Part shown: in pieces, positions 17,970-25,852 of the stretch
Layout of the letters: every line of letters begins with the position of its first letter
How positions within the stretch are numbered: the stretch's first letter is position 1
Origin: Dryocola sp051297175
GTDB lineage: Bacteria > Pseudomonadota > Gammaproteobacteria > Enterobacterales > Enterobacteriaceae
DNA: 64,000 bases
Direction: 5' to 3'
Assembly (NCBI RefSeq): GCF_051297175.1
Contig: NZ_JBINNY010000001.1
Span: 372,001 to 436,000 of the forward strand
The notes under the pieces: generated by a model
Seen by the model: the letters and a program-made list of their open reading frames with translations, nothing else
Database searches by the model: none
Told to the model about the DNA's origin: nothing
Position numbers and translations under genes: made by a program

Positions 17970-18998
17970 TTATGAGCTTTGGTGATGGCGGGTACGGTAT
18001 TTATCGATCAGCACCGCAATGATGATCACCGCACCCTTGATCACCAGCTGCCAGAAGTAGGAGACGCCCATCAGCGTCATGCCGTTGTTTAAGGTGGCGA
18101 TAATCAGCGCGCCAACCAGCGTGCCGGTGATAGTGCCGATGCCGCCCACAAAGCTGGTGCCGCCAAGAATGACCGCCGCGATAGCGTCCAGCTCGTAGCC
18201 CGTGCCGAGGTTACCGTTGGCGCTGTACAGCCTTGACGCGCTCATCACCCCGCCAAGCCCGGAAAGCAGCCCGCTCATACCGTAAACGAACAGCAGCACC
18301 ATCCACACCTTGATGCCGGTCAGGCGCGCGGCCTGCATATTGCCGCCCACCGCGTAAATGTGGACGCCAAGCGTGGTGCGCCTGAGAATGAACCAGCACA
18401 CCACAATCACCGCAAGCGCAATCACCACCAGCCACGGAATCGGGCCGAGATACGCGTTGCCTATCCACTCAAAATTGATATTGGAATTAATCACCGTCGT
18501 GCCGTCGGCCAGCAGATACGCCGCGCCGCGCAGGGCGGTATAGGTGCCGAGCGTGACGATAAACGGCGGCAGCCCCGCCCAGGCCACCAGCATGCCGTTG
18601 AACAGTCCAAGCCCGGTGCCCATCATCAGCGCGGCGGGAATCGACAGCGCCTCCCAGCCCGGCATCAGCGAAACCACCATCGCCGTCACCGCCGTGGTGC
18701 CCAGAATCGACCCCACAGACAGGTCGATGCCGCCGGTCAAAATGATGAACGTCATCCCGGCGGCGAGAACGATATTGATAGACGACTGGCGGGCGATGTT
18801 CAGCAGGTTAGATTCGGTAAAAAAGTTCGGCGTGATAAAGCCAAAAACGGCGACGATCAGAATCAAAATCGGCAGGATGCCGACGGTTTGCATCAAATCG
18901 CCAAACAGCGCTTTCTTCAGCGAAGCGGATTTTGCCACCTGCTGCGGGGTGCTCGCAGGCTCCGGCGCTCCCTTACGCGGGTCAAGAGTATTAGCCAT
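17970..18998 (-). CDS. Sugar ABC transporter permease (RbsC/BPD_transp_2 family)
   Basis: 342 residues with about eight to ten membrane helices. Characteristic stretches: GITFIILTGGIDLSVGSI-like block (here MTFIILTGGIDLSVGSILG), LPPFIVTLGTYTALRGAAYL, and the C-terminal AIAAVILGGTSFVGGIGTI. A single permease gene implies a homodimer in the inner membrane. The ATG at 18998 overlaps the end of the ATPase gene by eight bases, so the two are coupled; an earlier in-frame start lies inside the ATPase gene. Confidence 0.92.
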   Translation of the reverse strand: MANTLDPRKGAPEPASTPQQVAKSASLKKALFGDLMQTVGILPILILIVAVFGFITPNFFTESNLLNIARQSSINIVLAAGMTFIILTGGIDLSVGSILGTTAVTAMVVSLMPGWEALSIPAALMMGTGLGLFNGMLVAWAGLPPFIVTLGTYTALRGAAYLLADGTTVINSNINFEWIGNAYLGPIPWLVVIALAVIVVCWFILRRTTLGVHIYAVGGNMQAARLTGIKVWMVLLFVYGMSGLLSGLGGVMSASRLYSANGNLGTGYELDAIAAVILGGTSFVGGIGTITGTLVGALIIATLNNGMTLMGVSYFWQLVIKGAVIIIAVLIDKYRTRHHQSS

Positions 18999-20514
18999 GG
19001 TGAACCCCCTTGTTGTGAGCATCTTCTACGCCGGTTGCCAGCGTCATAATATTTTCCTGAGTGATATCCGGCCCGTGCAGCTCGCCGGCGATACTCCCTT
19101 CACGCATCACGTACACCCGGTCGCTCATGCCGACCACCTCCGGCAGCTCGCTTGAGATCATCAGGATCGCCACGCCTTTTTTCGCCATCTGGCTCATGAT
19201 CCGGTAGATCTCGCTTTTCGCGCCGACGTCCACGCCGCGCGTAGGCTCATCAAGGATCAAAATACGCGGGCCGATCGCCACCCAGCGCGAGATCAGCAGC
19301 TTTTGCTGATTGCCGCCGGACAGCCCACCGGCCCGCACCTGGGCGTGGGGCACGCGAATATTCAGCAGGCTGATGGCATCGTCTGAAATCGTCTGGGCTT
19401 TTTTGCGGTCAAGCCAGCCGTAGTGGGCGTCGCGCTCGAGCGTCGCCATGGTGATGTTGTCCTGCGCCGCCAGCTCGAGGAATAAACCCTGCTCTTTGCG
19501 GTTTTCGGTCAGAAAGCCGATGCCGTGCTGGATGGCTTCACGGGGTGAATGAATAGCGACGGGGCTGCCGTCGATCTCGATCGTGCCGCCGGTCGACCTG
19601 CGTACGCCAAAAATAAGCTGCGCCAGCTCGGAGCGCCCGGCGCCGACCAGGCCTGCAAGCCCGACGATTTCGCCGGATCGCACCTGTAAGCTCACCGGCT
19701 GGACTTTGGCACCGTCCGTCAGGTGATGAACGTTCAGGCGCGCGTTGCCCAGCGGGATATCGCGCTCTTTATTGAACAGATCGCTCAGCGGGCGGCCAAC
19801 CATCATGCGCACCAGCTCGTTGGCGTTCAGGTTTTCACGCGTCAGGCTGCCGACGTACTGCCCGTCGCGCAGCACGCTAACCCGGTCCGATAACTCGTAC
19901 ACTTCCGCCATGCGGTGGCTGATATAGATAATCGCCATGCCCTCGTCGCGCAGCCGCATAATCAGCTCGAACAGGCGGTGCGTTTCGCGGGACGAAAGCG
20001 CGGCGGTGGGTTCGTCCATCACTAAAATGCGGCTGTTACGGTGCAGCGCGCGGGCAATCTCCACCTGCTGCTGCTCGGCGATGGTCAGCTTCATCACCAA
20101 ATCGCTGGCTTTGAACTGCGCGCCCAGGCGGTCGATCACGGTCTGCGCCTGTAACACCATCTCTTTACGCTTCACCAGGCCGCCGCTCGACAGCTCGCTG
20201 CCGAGGAAAATGTTCTCCGCCACCGTCAGGTTGGGCGCAAGCTGCATCTCCTGGTAAATCAGCGTGATACCGGCGTTCAGCGCGTCCTTCGGCCCCTTAA
20301 TGCTGTAAGGTTCGCCGTTAATTAAAATCTCGCCGCTGGTCGCGGTATAGGCACCGGCAAGAATTTTCATCAGCGTACTCTTACCGGCACCGTTTTCCCC
20401 CATCAGCGCGTGAATCTCGCCGGGGAACACCGTCAGGTCGACGCCTTTTAACGCATAAAACTTGCCGAAAGACTTGGCAATATTGCGCATCTCCAAAATG
20501 GGAACGCTGCTCAT
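18991..20514 (-). CDS. Sugar ABC transporter ATPase with two nucleotide-binding domains (RbsA-like)
   Basis: 507 residues, the normal length for the two-domain RbsA/XylG/MglA type. First domain has Walker A GENGAGKST and Walker B ILVMDEPTAAL; second domain has a degenerate P-loop GLVGAGRSEL, signature LSGGNQQKLL and Walker B ILILDEPTRGVDVG. The ATG at 20514 follows AGGAG. First gene of the minus-strand operon ATPase-permease-binding protein-isomerase-aldolase-kinase. The name mglA, rbsA or similar cannot be assigned. Confidence 0.93.
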   Translation of the reverse strand: MSSVPILEMRNIAKSFGKFYALKGVDLTVFPGEIHALMGENGAGKSTLMKILAGAYTATSGEILINGEPYSIKGPKDALNAGITLIYQEMQLAPNLTVAENIFLGSELSSGGLVKRKEMVLQAQTVIDRLGAQFKASDLVMKLTIAEQQQVEIARALHRNSRILVMDEPTAALSSRETHRLFELIMRLRDEGMAIIYISHRMAEVYELSDRVSVLRDGQYVGSLTRENLNANELVRMMVGRPLSDLFNKERDIPLGNARLNVHHLTDGAKVQPVSLQVRSGEIVGLAGLVGAGRSELAQLIFGVRRSTGGTIEIDGSPVAIHSPREAIQHGIGFLTENRKEQGLFLELAAQDNITMATLERDAHYGWLDRKKAQTISDDAISLLNIRVPHAQVRAGGLSGGNQQKLLISRWVAIGPRILILDEPTRGVDVGAKSEIYRIMSQMAKKGVAILMISSELPEVVGMSDRVYVMREGSIAGELHGPDITQENIMTLATGVEDAHNKGVHHG

Positions 20515-20591
20515 GGCGCGGCTCCTGCGGGCAAAGTGACGATTGCCATCAGTCAATCACGCGCCGGTAAACACAAAATGTCAGAAGCCGT

Positions 20592-20630
20592 TCATATTTG
20601 TCATATTGCTGAATAGTTAACCGTGATCAC
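20592..20630. promoter_or_regulatory. Candidate operator: TCATATT direct repeat and GTGATCAC palindrome
   Basis: TCATATT occurs at 20592-20598 and again at 20601-20607, nine bases apart, and a perfect GTGATCAC palindrome lies at 20623-20630. They sit between the divergently transcribed sugar operon and hybrid kinase gene. OmpR-type regulators usually bind short direct repeats, so the repeat is a reasonable site for the regulator encoded at 9923. Not proven; the period is slightly shorter than the usual 10-11. Confidence 0.35.
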
Positions 20631-20694
20631 ATTACCGTGACGGATTGATACGCGGTGTTCGGGAGGCTGCTTTACTGAAATTTGGAACCGGATG

Positions 20695-20806
20695 CCCTCA
20701 CCCCGGCCCTCTCCCCCAGGAGAGTGAGACACCCTATGTTCCACTTTCCTGGGATAGGTAGGCTCGGTACAGTCCCCTCTCCTGGGGGAGAGGGTTAGGG
20801 TGAGGG
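20695..20806. mobile_element. 112-bp MITE-like element with 30-bp terminal inverted repeats
   Basis: Left arm 20695-20724 (CCCTCACCCCGGCCCTCTCC...) and right arm 20777-20806 are complementary at 27 of 30 positions; 52 unrelated bases lie between. No coding capacity. The arms match the two arms of the short palindrome at 16791-16835. It is located directly before the hybrid kinase gene, 25 bases from its ATG, where a folded transcript would affect translation. No clear target-site duplication could be made out. Confidence 0.75.
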
Positions 20807-20831
20807 GGAAACTTAGCTACTGGAGTGACCT

Positions 20832-23396
20832 ATGCCGCTACCCCGCACGCCGTTTTTTTCCAGCGCCCGCGGCCGCCTGCTGTTCTTCAACCTGCTGGTG
20901 GTGGCGGTCACGCTGATGGTTTGCGGCGTGGCGGTGCTGGGCTTCGAACACGCCAGCCGCTTACAGGAACAGGTGCAGGGGCAAACGCTGAGCGACATGT
21001 CCGGCAGCATGGAGCTGGCGCGCGATACCGCAAACGTGGCGACGGCGGCGGTGCGGCTGACGCAGGTTGTCGGCGCGCTCGAATACCAAAGCGAGGCGGC
21101 GCGCCTGCGGCAAACGCAGCTGGCGTTGCAAAACTCCCTGAACCACCTCGCAAAAGCCCCGCTTGCCAGCCACGAGCCGCAGCTGGTAAAGCGTATCACC
21201 GACCGCAGCAACGAGCTGGAAAGCAGCGTCACGCGCATGCTGGAGCTGGGGCACCGGCGCCATCTGGAGCGCAACGCGCTGCTCAGCGCCCTCTATCAAA
21301 ACCAAAGCTATCTGCATCATATTCAGGATATCAACGCGCGCGACGGACTCAGCGAGCCGGACGCCGCGCTCCTGGTGGAGATGGACAGGCTGATCCTGAT
21401 CGCCATCCAAACGCCTTCGCCCAAAGCCACCGTCGTCCAGCTTACGGAGGTAATGGCTAAGCTGCCCGCACGCGCCGGTTCGCCGCTGGTAAACGAAATA
21501 TTGCAGGAAATGGCAGCACATTTGCGGCAGTTACTGCCGCTTTCGCAGGCGTTGGATAGCAGCGATTTGGGCATTTCCTGGTACATGTACCACATCAAAG
21601 CGCTGGTGGCGTTTCTCAATCAGGACATCAATCTCTACGTGCAGAAGGTGGGCGAAGAGTCGCTGAACCGCACCGAACAAAGTCACAAAGACCTGCAATC
21701 CATCATCTTCTTTATCGGCCTGTTTGCCCTGCTGGCGCTGGTGATCACCGGCTTTGCGGGCTGGTACATCTACAAAAACCTCGGCTCGAACCTGACGGCA
21801 ATTTCCCACGCCATGACGCGGCTTGCGCGCGGCGAGCGGGACGTCAGCGTGCCTGCCCTACAGCGGCGGGACGAGCTTGGTGAGCTGGCGCGTGCGTTCA
21901 ACGTCTTTGCCCGCAATACCGCCTCTTTGGAACACACCTCGAAACTGCTGAAGGAAAAAAGCACGCAGCTGGAAACCACCTTCCACGCCATGCGCGACGG
22001 CTTTGCGCTGTTCGATAACGACGGCTTTCTGGTGGTGTGGAATCCGCAGTACCCGCTGCTGCTGGGGCTACAGGCGGAACGGCTTCAGCGCGGCCAGCAT
22101 TACCTGGGGCTGTTAAAACAGGTCACGCCGCTCCAGGAGCACATTCTGGAAAACCTCTCGCGCCCCCTGCCAAAACCGCAGGAGCTAAGGCTTGCGGATA
22201 ACCGCACCATCGAGCTGCGCTTCAGCCCGGTGCCGGGGCGCGGCATGGTCAACGTGGTGCTGGAGCGCAGCGAGCGCAAGGCGCTGGAAGAGGCGCTGGT
22301 GCACAGCCAGAAAATGAAGGCGGTCGGACAGCTCACGGGCGGCCTGGCGCACGACTTCAACAACCTGCTGGCGGTGATTATCGGCAGCCTTGAGCTGGCA
22401 TCGGCAGACTCGCCGGACGCGGTGCGCATCAGCCGTTCCTTAAAGGCCGCCGAGCGGGGCGCGCAGCTCACCCAGCGCCTGCTGGCGTTCTCGCGCAAAC
22501 AGTCGCTCCATCCGCACGCCGTGGCGATGAAAACCCTGCTGGAAAACCTCGACCCGCTGATCCGCCATTCGCTGCCCGCCACGCTGACGCTTGAGATCGA
22601 GGCGCAGCAGCCCGCCTGGCCCGCGTGGATCGACGTCAACCAGCTCGAAAACGCCATCATCAACCTGGTAATGAACGCCCGCGACGCGATGGACGGGCAG
22701 ACCGGCAGCATCAAAATCCGCACCTGGAACCAGCGGGTCACGCGCACCGAAGGCGACAGGCAGGATATGGTCGCGCTGGAGGTGATCGACGGCGGGCATG
22801 GCATGTCACCGGAGGTAAAAGCGCAGGTCTTTGAGCCGTTCTTCACCACTAAACAAACCGGCAGCGGCAGCGGGCTGGGCCTGTCGATGGTTTACGGGTT
22901 CGTGCGCCAGTCCGGCGGGCGCGTGCAAATTGAAAGCGCGCCGGGGCAGGGCACGCTGGTGCGCCTACAGCTACCGCGAGCGCCCGCCCAAGCGGTGGGT
23001 GAATCGCAGCCTGAACCGCTAGCGGCCAACGACAGCCACGACCGGCTGGTGCTGGTACTCGAAGACGAACACGACGTGCGCCAGACGCTTTGCGAACAGC
23101 TGCACCAACTGGGCTATCTGACGCTGGAAACCGGCGACAGCCAGCAGGCGCTGCACATGCTCGCCGACGTGCCGGACATCAGCATCGTGATAAGCGATCT
23201 TATGCTGCCGGGCAGCATGAGCGGGGCGGACGTTCTGCACCACGCGCGCGTGCATTATCCGCACCTCACTTTGCTGCTGATAAGCGGCCAGGACCTGCGG
23301 CGCAGCGGGCAGCCGCGGCCGGACGTGGAGCTGCTCCGCAAGCCGTTTAACCAGGTGCAATTAGCCCAGGCTTTACGCCGCGCGTGGCATTCGTAA
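20832..23396 (+). CDS. Hybrid sensor histidine kinase with receiver domain
   Basis: 854 residues. Order: membrane helix ~14-33, periplasmic sensor ~34-285, second helix ~288-312, HAMP ~313-365, PAS ~385-475, HisKA with phospho-acceptor His507 in GLAHDFNNLL, HATPase_c with N box NLVMNARDAMDG, G boxes DGGHGMS and GSGSGLGLSMVYGF, then a C-terminal receiver with Asp789 (VISDLMLPG). No Hpt domain is visible. GGAG lies six bases before the ATG. Faces away from the sugar ABC operon and probably senses its substrate. The matching output protein is probably the OmpR-type regulator at 9923. A terminator follows at 23573. Confidence 0.92.
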   Translation: MPLPRTPFFSSARGRLLFFNLLVVAVTLMVCGVAVLGFEHASRLQEQVQGQTLSDMSGSMELARDTANVATAAVRLTQVVGALEYQSEAARLRQTQLALQNSLNHLAKAPLASHEPQLVKRITDRSNELESSVTRMLELGHRRHLERNALLSALYQNQSYLHHIQDINARDGLSEPDAALLVEMDRLILIAIQTPSPKATVVQLTEVMAKLPARAGSPLVNEILQEMAAHLRQLLPLSQALDSSDLGISWYMYHIKALVAFLNQDINLYVQKVGEESLNRTEQSHKDLQSIIFFIGLFALLALVITGFAGWYIYKNLGSNLTAISHAMTRLARGERDVSVPALQRRDELGELARAFNVFARNTASLEHTSKLLKEKSTQLETTFHAMRDGFALFDNDGFLVVWNPQYPLLLGLQAERLQRGQHYLGLLKQVTPLQEHILENLSRPLPKPQELRLADNRTIELRFSPVPGRGMVNVVLERSERKALEEALVHSQKMKAVGQLTGGLAHDFNNLLAVIIGSLELASADSPDAVRISRSLKAAERGAQLTQRLLAFSRKQSLHPHAVAMKTLLENLDPLIRHSLPATLTLEIEAQQPAWPAWIDVNQLENAIINLVMNARDAMDGQTGSIKIRTWNQRVTRTEGDRQDMVALEVIDGGHGMSPEVKAQVFEPFFTTKQTGSGSGLGLSMVYGFVRQSGGRVQIESAPGQGTLVRLQLPRAPAQAVGESQPEPLAANDSHDRLVLVLEDEHDVRQTLCEQLHQLGYLTLETGDSQQALHMLADVPDISIVISDLMLPGSMSGADVLHHARVHYPHLTLLLISGQDLRRSGQPRPDVELLRKPFNQVQLAQALRRAWHS

Positions 23397-23572
23397 TCTG
23401 CGTTACAAATCCGCAAAAAGGTCAATCTCAGGCAATTGACTCGGCGCGAAAAAGCAGACATTAATAGAAAGCCCCTTCCGCACAACCAGGAGGAAGCGGG
23501 TAGGATTTTGAACACAACTTTAGCCGCCTCATTGAAAGATATGCACCTCATTAATTTTCCTGTAGCAAGGAC

Positions 23573-23598
23573 TTAGCCCCTCTGCAAAGAGGGGCTAA
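23573..23598 (+). terminator. Terminator downstream of the hybrid kinase gene
   Basis: Perfect 11-bp stem TTAGCCCCTCT / AGAGGGGCTAA closed by a stable GCAA tetraloop, followed by CTTTGTCGTT. The T-run is short. It lies 177 bases beyond the kinase stop; the sequence in between (23397-23572) shows no gene I can support, though a small RNA ending at this hairpin is possible. Confidence 0.65.
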
Positions 23599-23713
23599 CT
23601 TTGTCGTTGCTGCGGGAACCGCTGGATGAAGCGATAGGGGATTTGCGAGCCCGTTTCCAGACCTTAACCTGTGAATGAGGGATTTTGCGGAAGGCGTGGT
23701 AGGTTAGCCCATC

Positions 23714-24007
23714 GGTGGATGGCGCTTCGCTTATCCACCCTACAAAACCGAACGATTCGTAGGTCGGATAAGCGAAGCGCCATCCGACAAATACTTCAAT
23801 CACCTCAATCTGTAGGTCGGATAAGCGAAGCGCCATCCGACAAATACCCCAATCACCTCAATCCGTAGGTCGGATAAGGCGAATGCCGCCATCCGACACA
23901 TACCCCAATCACCTCAATCCGTAGGTCGGATAAGGCGAACGCCGCCATCCGACAAATACCCCAATCACCCCAATCCGTAAGTCGGATAAGCGAAGCGCCA
24001 TCCGACA
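23714..24007. repeat. Tandem REP array: one reversed plus five direct units with conserved spacers
   Basis: A reversed unit at 23714-23743 is followed by five forward units starting at 23759, 23812, 23865, 23921 and 23977. Periods are 53, 53, 56 and 56; the 3-base shift reflects two subtypes (GATAAGCGAAGCGCC and GATAAGGCGAAYGCCGCC). Spacers are near-identical (AATACCCCAATCACCTCAAT), so the whole REP-plus-spacer unit was duplicated. Located between the convergent kinase and phnP genes. Confidence 0.9.
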
Positions 24008-24018
24008 CATCCCCAACG

Positions 24019-24777
24019 CTAATCCACCAAAATCTCCATCCCATCAAATCCGGCCTCGAACCCTGCCGGGAGCGCGTTCTCCATCATCCAGCAGTCGAAC
24101 CGGTGGCTGATGTGCGTGAGGATCACGCGCGGGCAGCCGATTTGCTCGTTAAGGGCGACGACCGTGTTCAGGTCGCAATGGTTGTTTGGCGTTTCCGGGC
24201 GCGGCTCGTGGCTGCAATCGATGACGATAACCTGCGGCCCGTTGGCGGCGAGGAACTTGAGCGTTTTTTCGGGCAGGCCTGCGGTATCGCTTAGCCAGGC
24301 CACGCGGCTGTGCGGGGTTTCAAACAGATAGCCGAAGGTGAGCTTCGAGTGGTTGAGGGGCAGCGGGGTGACGCGCAGGGCTTGCAGGGTAAACCAGACG
24401 AACGGCTCAAGCCGGTGGCTGAAGTCAAGAATGCCGGGGTGCTTGAACAAATCGTCGCAGCCCTGCTCATCCGGCGGGCCGTACACCCTGATTTTTTTGC
24501 CCACGCCCCAGCGCAGCGGGAACAGCCCCTGGACGTGATCCATATGGTAATGGGTGAGCAAAAACTGCTGAAAATCTTCCGGCTGCCAGCGGTCCATCAG
24601 GTCCGGAATGCCCGCGTCCAGCAGCGTGACGGCATCGTTGAATTTTACCACCGCGCTACAGGGTTTGCGGCGATGCTGGGGATTCGCGCGGGCGCGCTCG
24701 CAGGCGGCGCAGCGGCAGCCAAAGGCGGGCACCAGCTGCGCGCCGCCGGTGCCGCTAAGGGTTAATTTCAGGCTCAT
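24019..24777 (-). CDS. phnP: Phosphoribosyl 1,2-cyclic phosphodiesterase PhnP
   Basis: 252 residues, same as E. coli PhnP. Metallo-beta-lactamase fold with the di-metal motif THYHMDHVQG (HxHxDH) and further ligands in WLSDTAG and LTHISH; the N-terminal CRCAACERA holds the structural zinc cysteines. It opens 5-phosphoribosyl 1,2-cyclic phosphate, the product of the C-P lyase reaction, to ribose 1,5-bisphosphate. Last gene of the phn operon; its start overlaps the end of phnO by 23 bases. The tandem REP array lies right after its stop. Confidence 0.96.
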   Translation of the reverse strand: MSLKLTLSGTGGAQLVPAFGCRCAACERARANPQHRRKPCSAVVKFNDAVTLLDAGIPDLMDRWQPEDFQQFLLTHYHMDHVQGLFPLRWGVGKKIRVYGPPDEQGCDDLFKHPGILDFSHRLEPFVWFTLQALRVTPLPLNHSKLTFGYLFETPHSRVAWLSDTAGLPEKTLKFLAANGPQVIVIDCSHEPRPETPNNHCDLNTVVALNEQIGCPRVILTHISHRFDCWMMENALPAGFEAGFDGMEILVD

Positions 24778-25213
24778 TCTGTGTCTCCACAGGCTTGGTG
24801 AAGCGGAAGTGGGTCTGCCGATAGCCTTCGCGCTCGTAAAAACGGTGCGCGTCGAGGCGGCCTATGCTGGTGGAAAGCTCCGTTAGCTCCGCGCCCGCGA
24901 CACGCGCCTGGTCTTCTGCCCAGGCCAGCAGCCTGCTTCCCACCCCGTGCCCGCGCGCCTGCGGCATCACGACCAGCTCCTGGATCTCGCCGATCCAGTT
25001 AACGTGGTGCAGGTGAAACTGCATGTGCAGGCCGATCATGCCGACAACCGCGCCGTTCAGCACGGCAAGCTGATAGCGTAAGTTGCGATCTTCGAGGTTC
25101 GCCGCAAAACCGGCGTTAAACGCCTGGCGGTCAAACTCGGCCTGCTTCAGCTCGCAGATCAGGGCGTAGACGCTGTCGGTATCGGCAGGCGTGGCGGGGC
25201 GAAATTCCAACAT
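24755..25213 (-). CDS. phnO: Aminoalkylphosphonate N-acetyltransferase PhnO
   Basis: 152 residues, slightly longer at the C-terminus than E. coli PhnO (144). GNAT fold with the acetyl-CoA loop VVMPQARGHGVGSRLL and the family block HLHHVNWIGEIQEL. It acetylates aminoalkylphosphonates such as aminomethylphosphonate, which lets C-P lyase use them and detoxifies them. Overlaps phnP by 23 bases. A REP pair separates it from phnN, so it is the first gene after one of the operon's REP breaks. Confidence 0.95.
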   Translation of the reverse strand: MLEFRPATPADTDSVYALICELKQAEFDRQAFNAGFAANLEDRNLRYQLAVLNGAVVGMIGLHMQFHLHHVNWIGEIQELVVMPQARGHGVGSRLLAWAEDQARVAGAELTELSTSIGRLDAHRFYEREGYRQTHFRFTKPVETQNEPEINP

Positions 25214-25234
25214 GGCGCGTTTCCTTGTGAATTT

Positions 25235-25307
25235 GGTGGATGACGCTATCGCTTATCCACCCTACAAAACCCGAGTCGTAGGTCGGATTCGCGTAGCGAC
25301 ATCCGAC
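25235..25307. repeat. REP pair between phnN and phnO
   Basis: Reversed unit 25235-25265 and forward unit 25278-25307 (GTAGGTCGGATTCGCG..CATCCGAC) fill the 105-bp gap between phnN and phnO on one transcript. Confidence 0.8.
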
Positions 25308-25318
25308 ATTAAAGCAGC

Positions 25319-25852
25319 TCAGTAGATCAAATGCATAAACGACGAGACAGATTCATCCAGACTACCGTCGTTATTGAGTACCGGGCATTCATCCAGATCC
25401 GGTGCGTAAAGCGCCGCACGTTGCAGGCGTTGCTCGATCTGCTGCGCATTTTCGCGCCCGCGTTGTTCCAGCCGCTTACGCAAAACGTCCGTTGAAACGT
25501 GCAGGCAAATCGGCACCAGCACTTCGCCGTAGCGATAACGCGCCTGGCTCAGATGCTGGCGCGAACCGTTTACCACCACGTCCAGGCCCGACGCCAGCCA
25601 GAGATCGACCTCCACGCCCACGCCGTAGCTCTGGTGATGCGCCTGCCAGCTCAGGGCAAACAGCCCCTGCCGCTGGCGCTGCCGGAACTCCTTTTCGCTG
25701 AGCGAAACGTGATTTTCACAGCCCGCGTCGGCCGCCCTGGTGATATAGCGATGGGCAACCAGCAGCTGGTGATTGTCCTGCTGGCGCAGCGCCGTCAGCA
25801 GGGCGTCTTTCCCGGAGCCGGACGGCCCCATCAACCAGACCATTTTGCTCAT
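25319..25852 (-). CDS. phnN: Ribose 1,5-bisphosphate phosphokinase PhnN
   Basis: 177 residues against about 185 in E. coli. P-loop kinase of the guanylate-kinase-like fold; Walker A is MGPSGSGKDALL at residue 9. It phosphorylates ribose 1,5-bisphosphate to PRPP, linking C-P lyase products to nucleotide synthesis. Its ATG overlaps the phnM stop by one base. Confidence 0.95.
   Translation of the reverse strand: MSKMVWLMGPSGSGKDALLTALRQQDNHQLLVAHRYITRAADAGCENHVSLSEKEFRQRQRQGLFALSWQAHHQSYGVGVEVDLWLASGLDVVVNGSRQHLSQARYRYGEVLVPICLHVSTDVLRKRLEQRGRENAQQIEQRLQRAALYAPDLDECPVLNNDGSLDESVSSFMHLIY

Noticed and set aside
20623..20630. CRP site at GTGATCAC
   Set aside because: The half-sites abut instead of being spaced by six bases, and flanking bases do not fit the CRP consensus.
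23397..23572. Small RNA or small gene between the hybrid kinase and its terminator
   Set aside because: There is an AGGAGG at about 23491 but no open frame with a plausible start after it, and no promoter could be supported; only the hairpin at 23573 is reported.
23714..24007. CRISPR-like array of about 30-bp repeats
   Set aside because: The repeats are REP palindromes and the spacers are also conserved; no cas genes are nearby. The same applies to 33201-33480.
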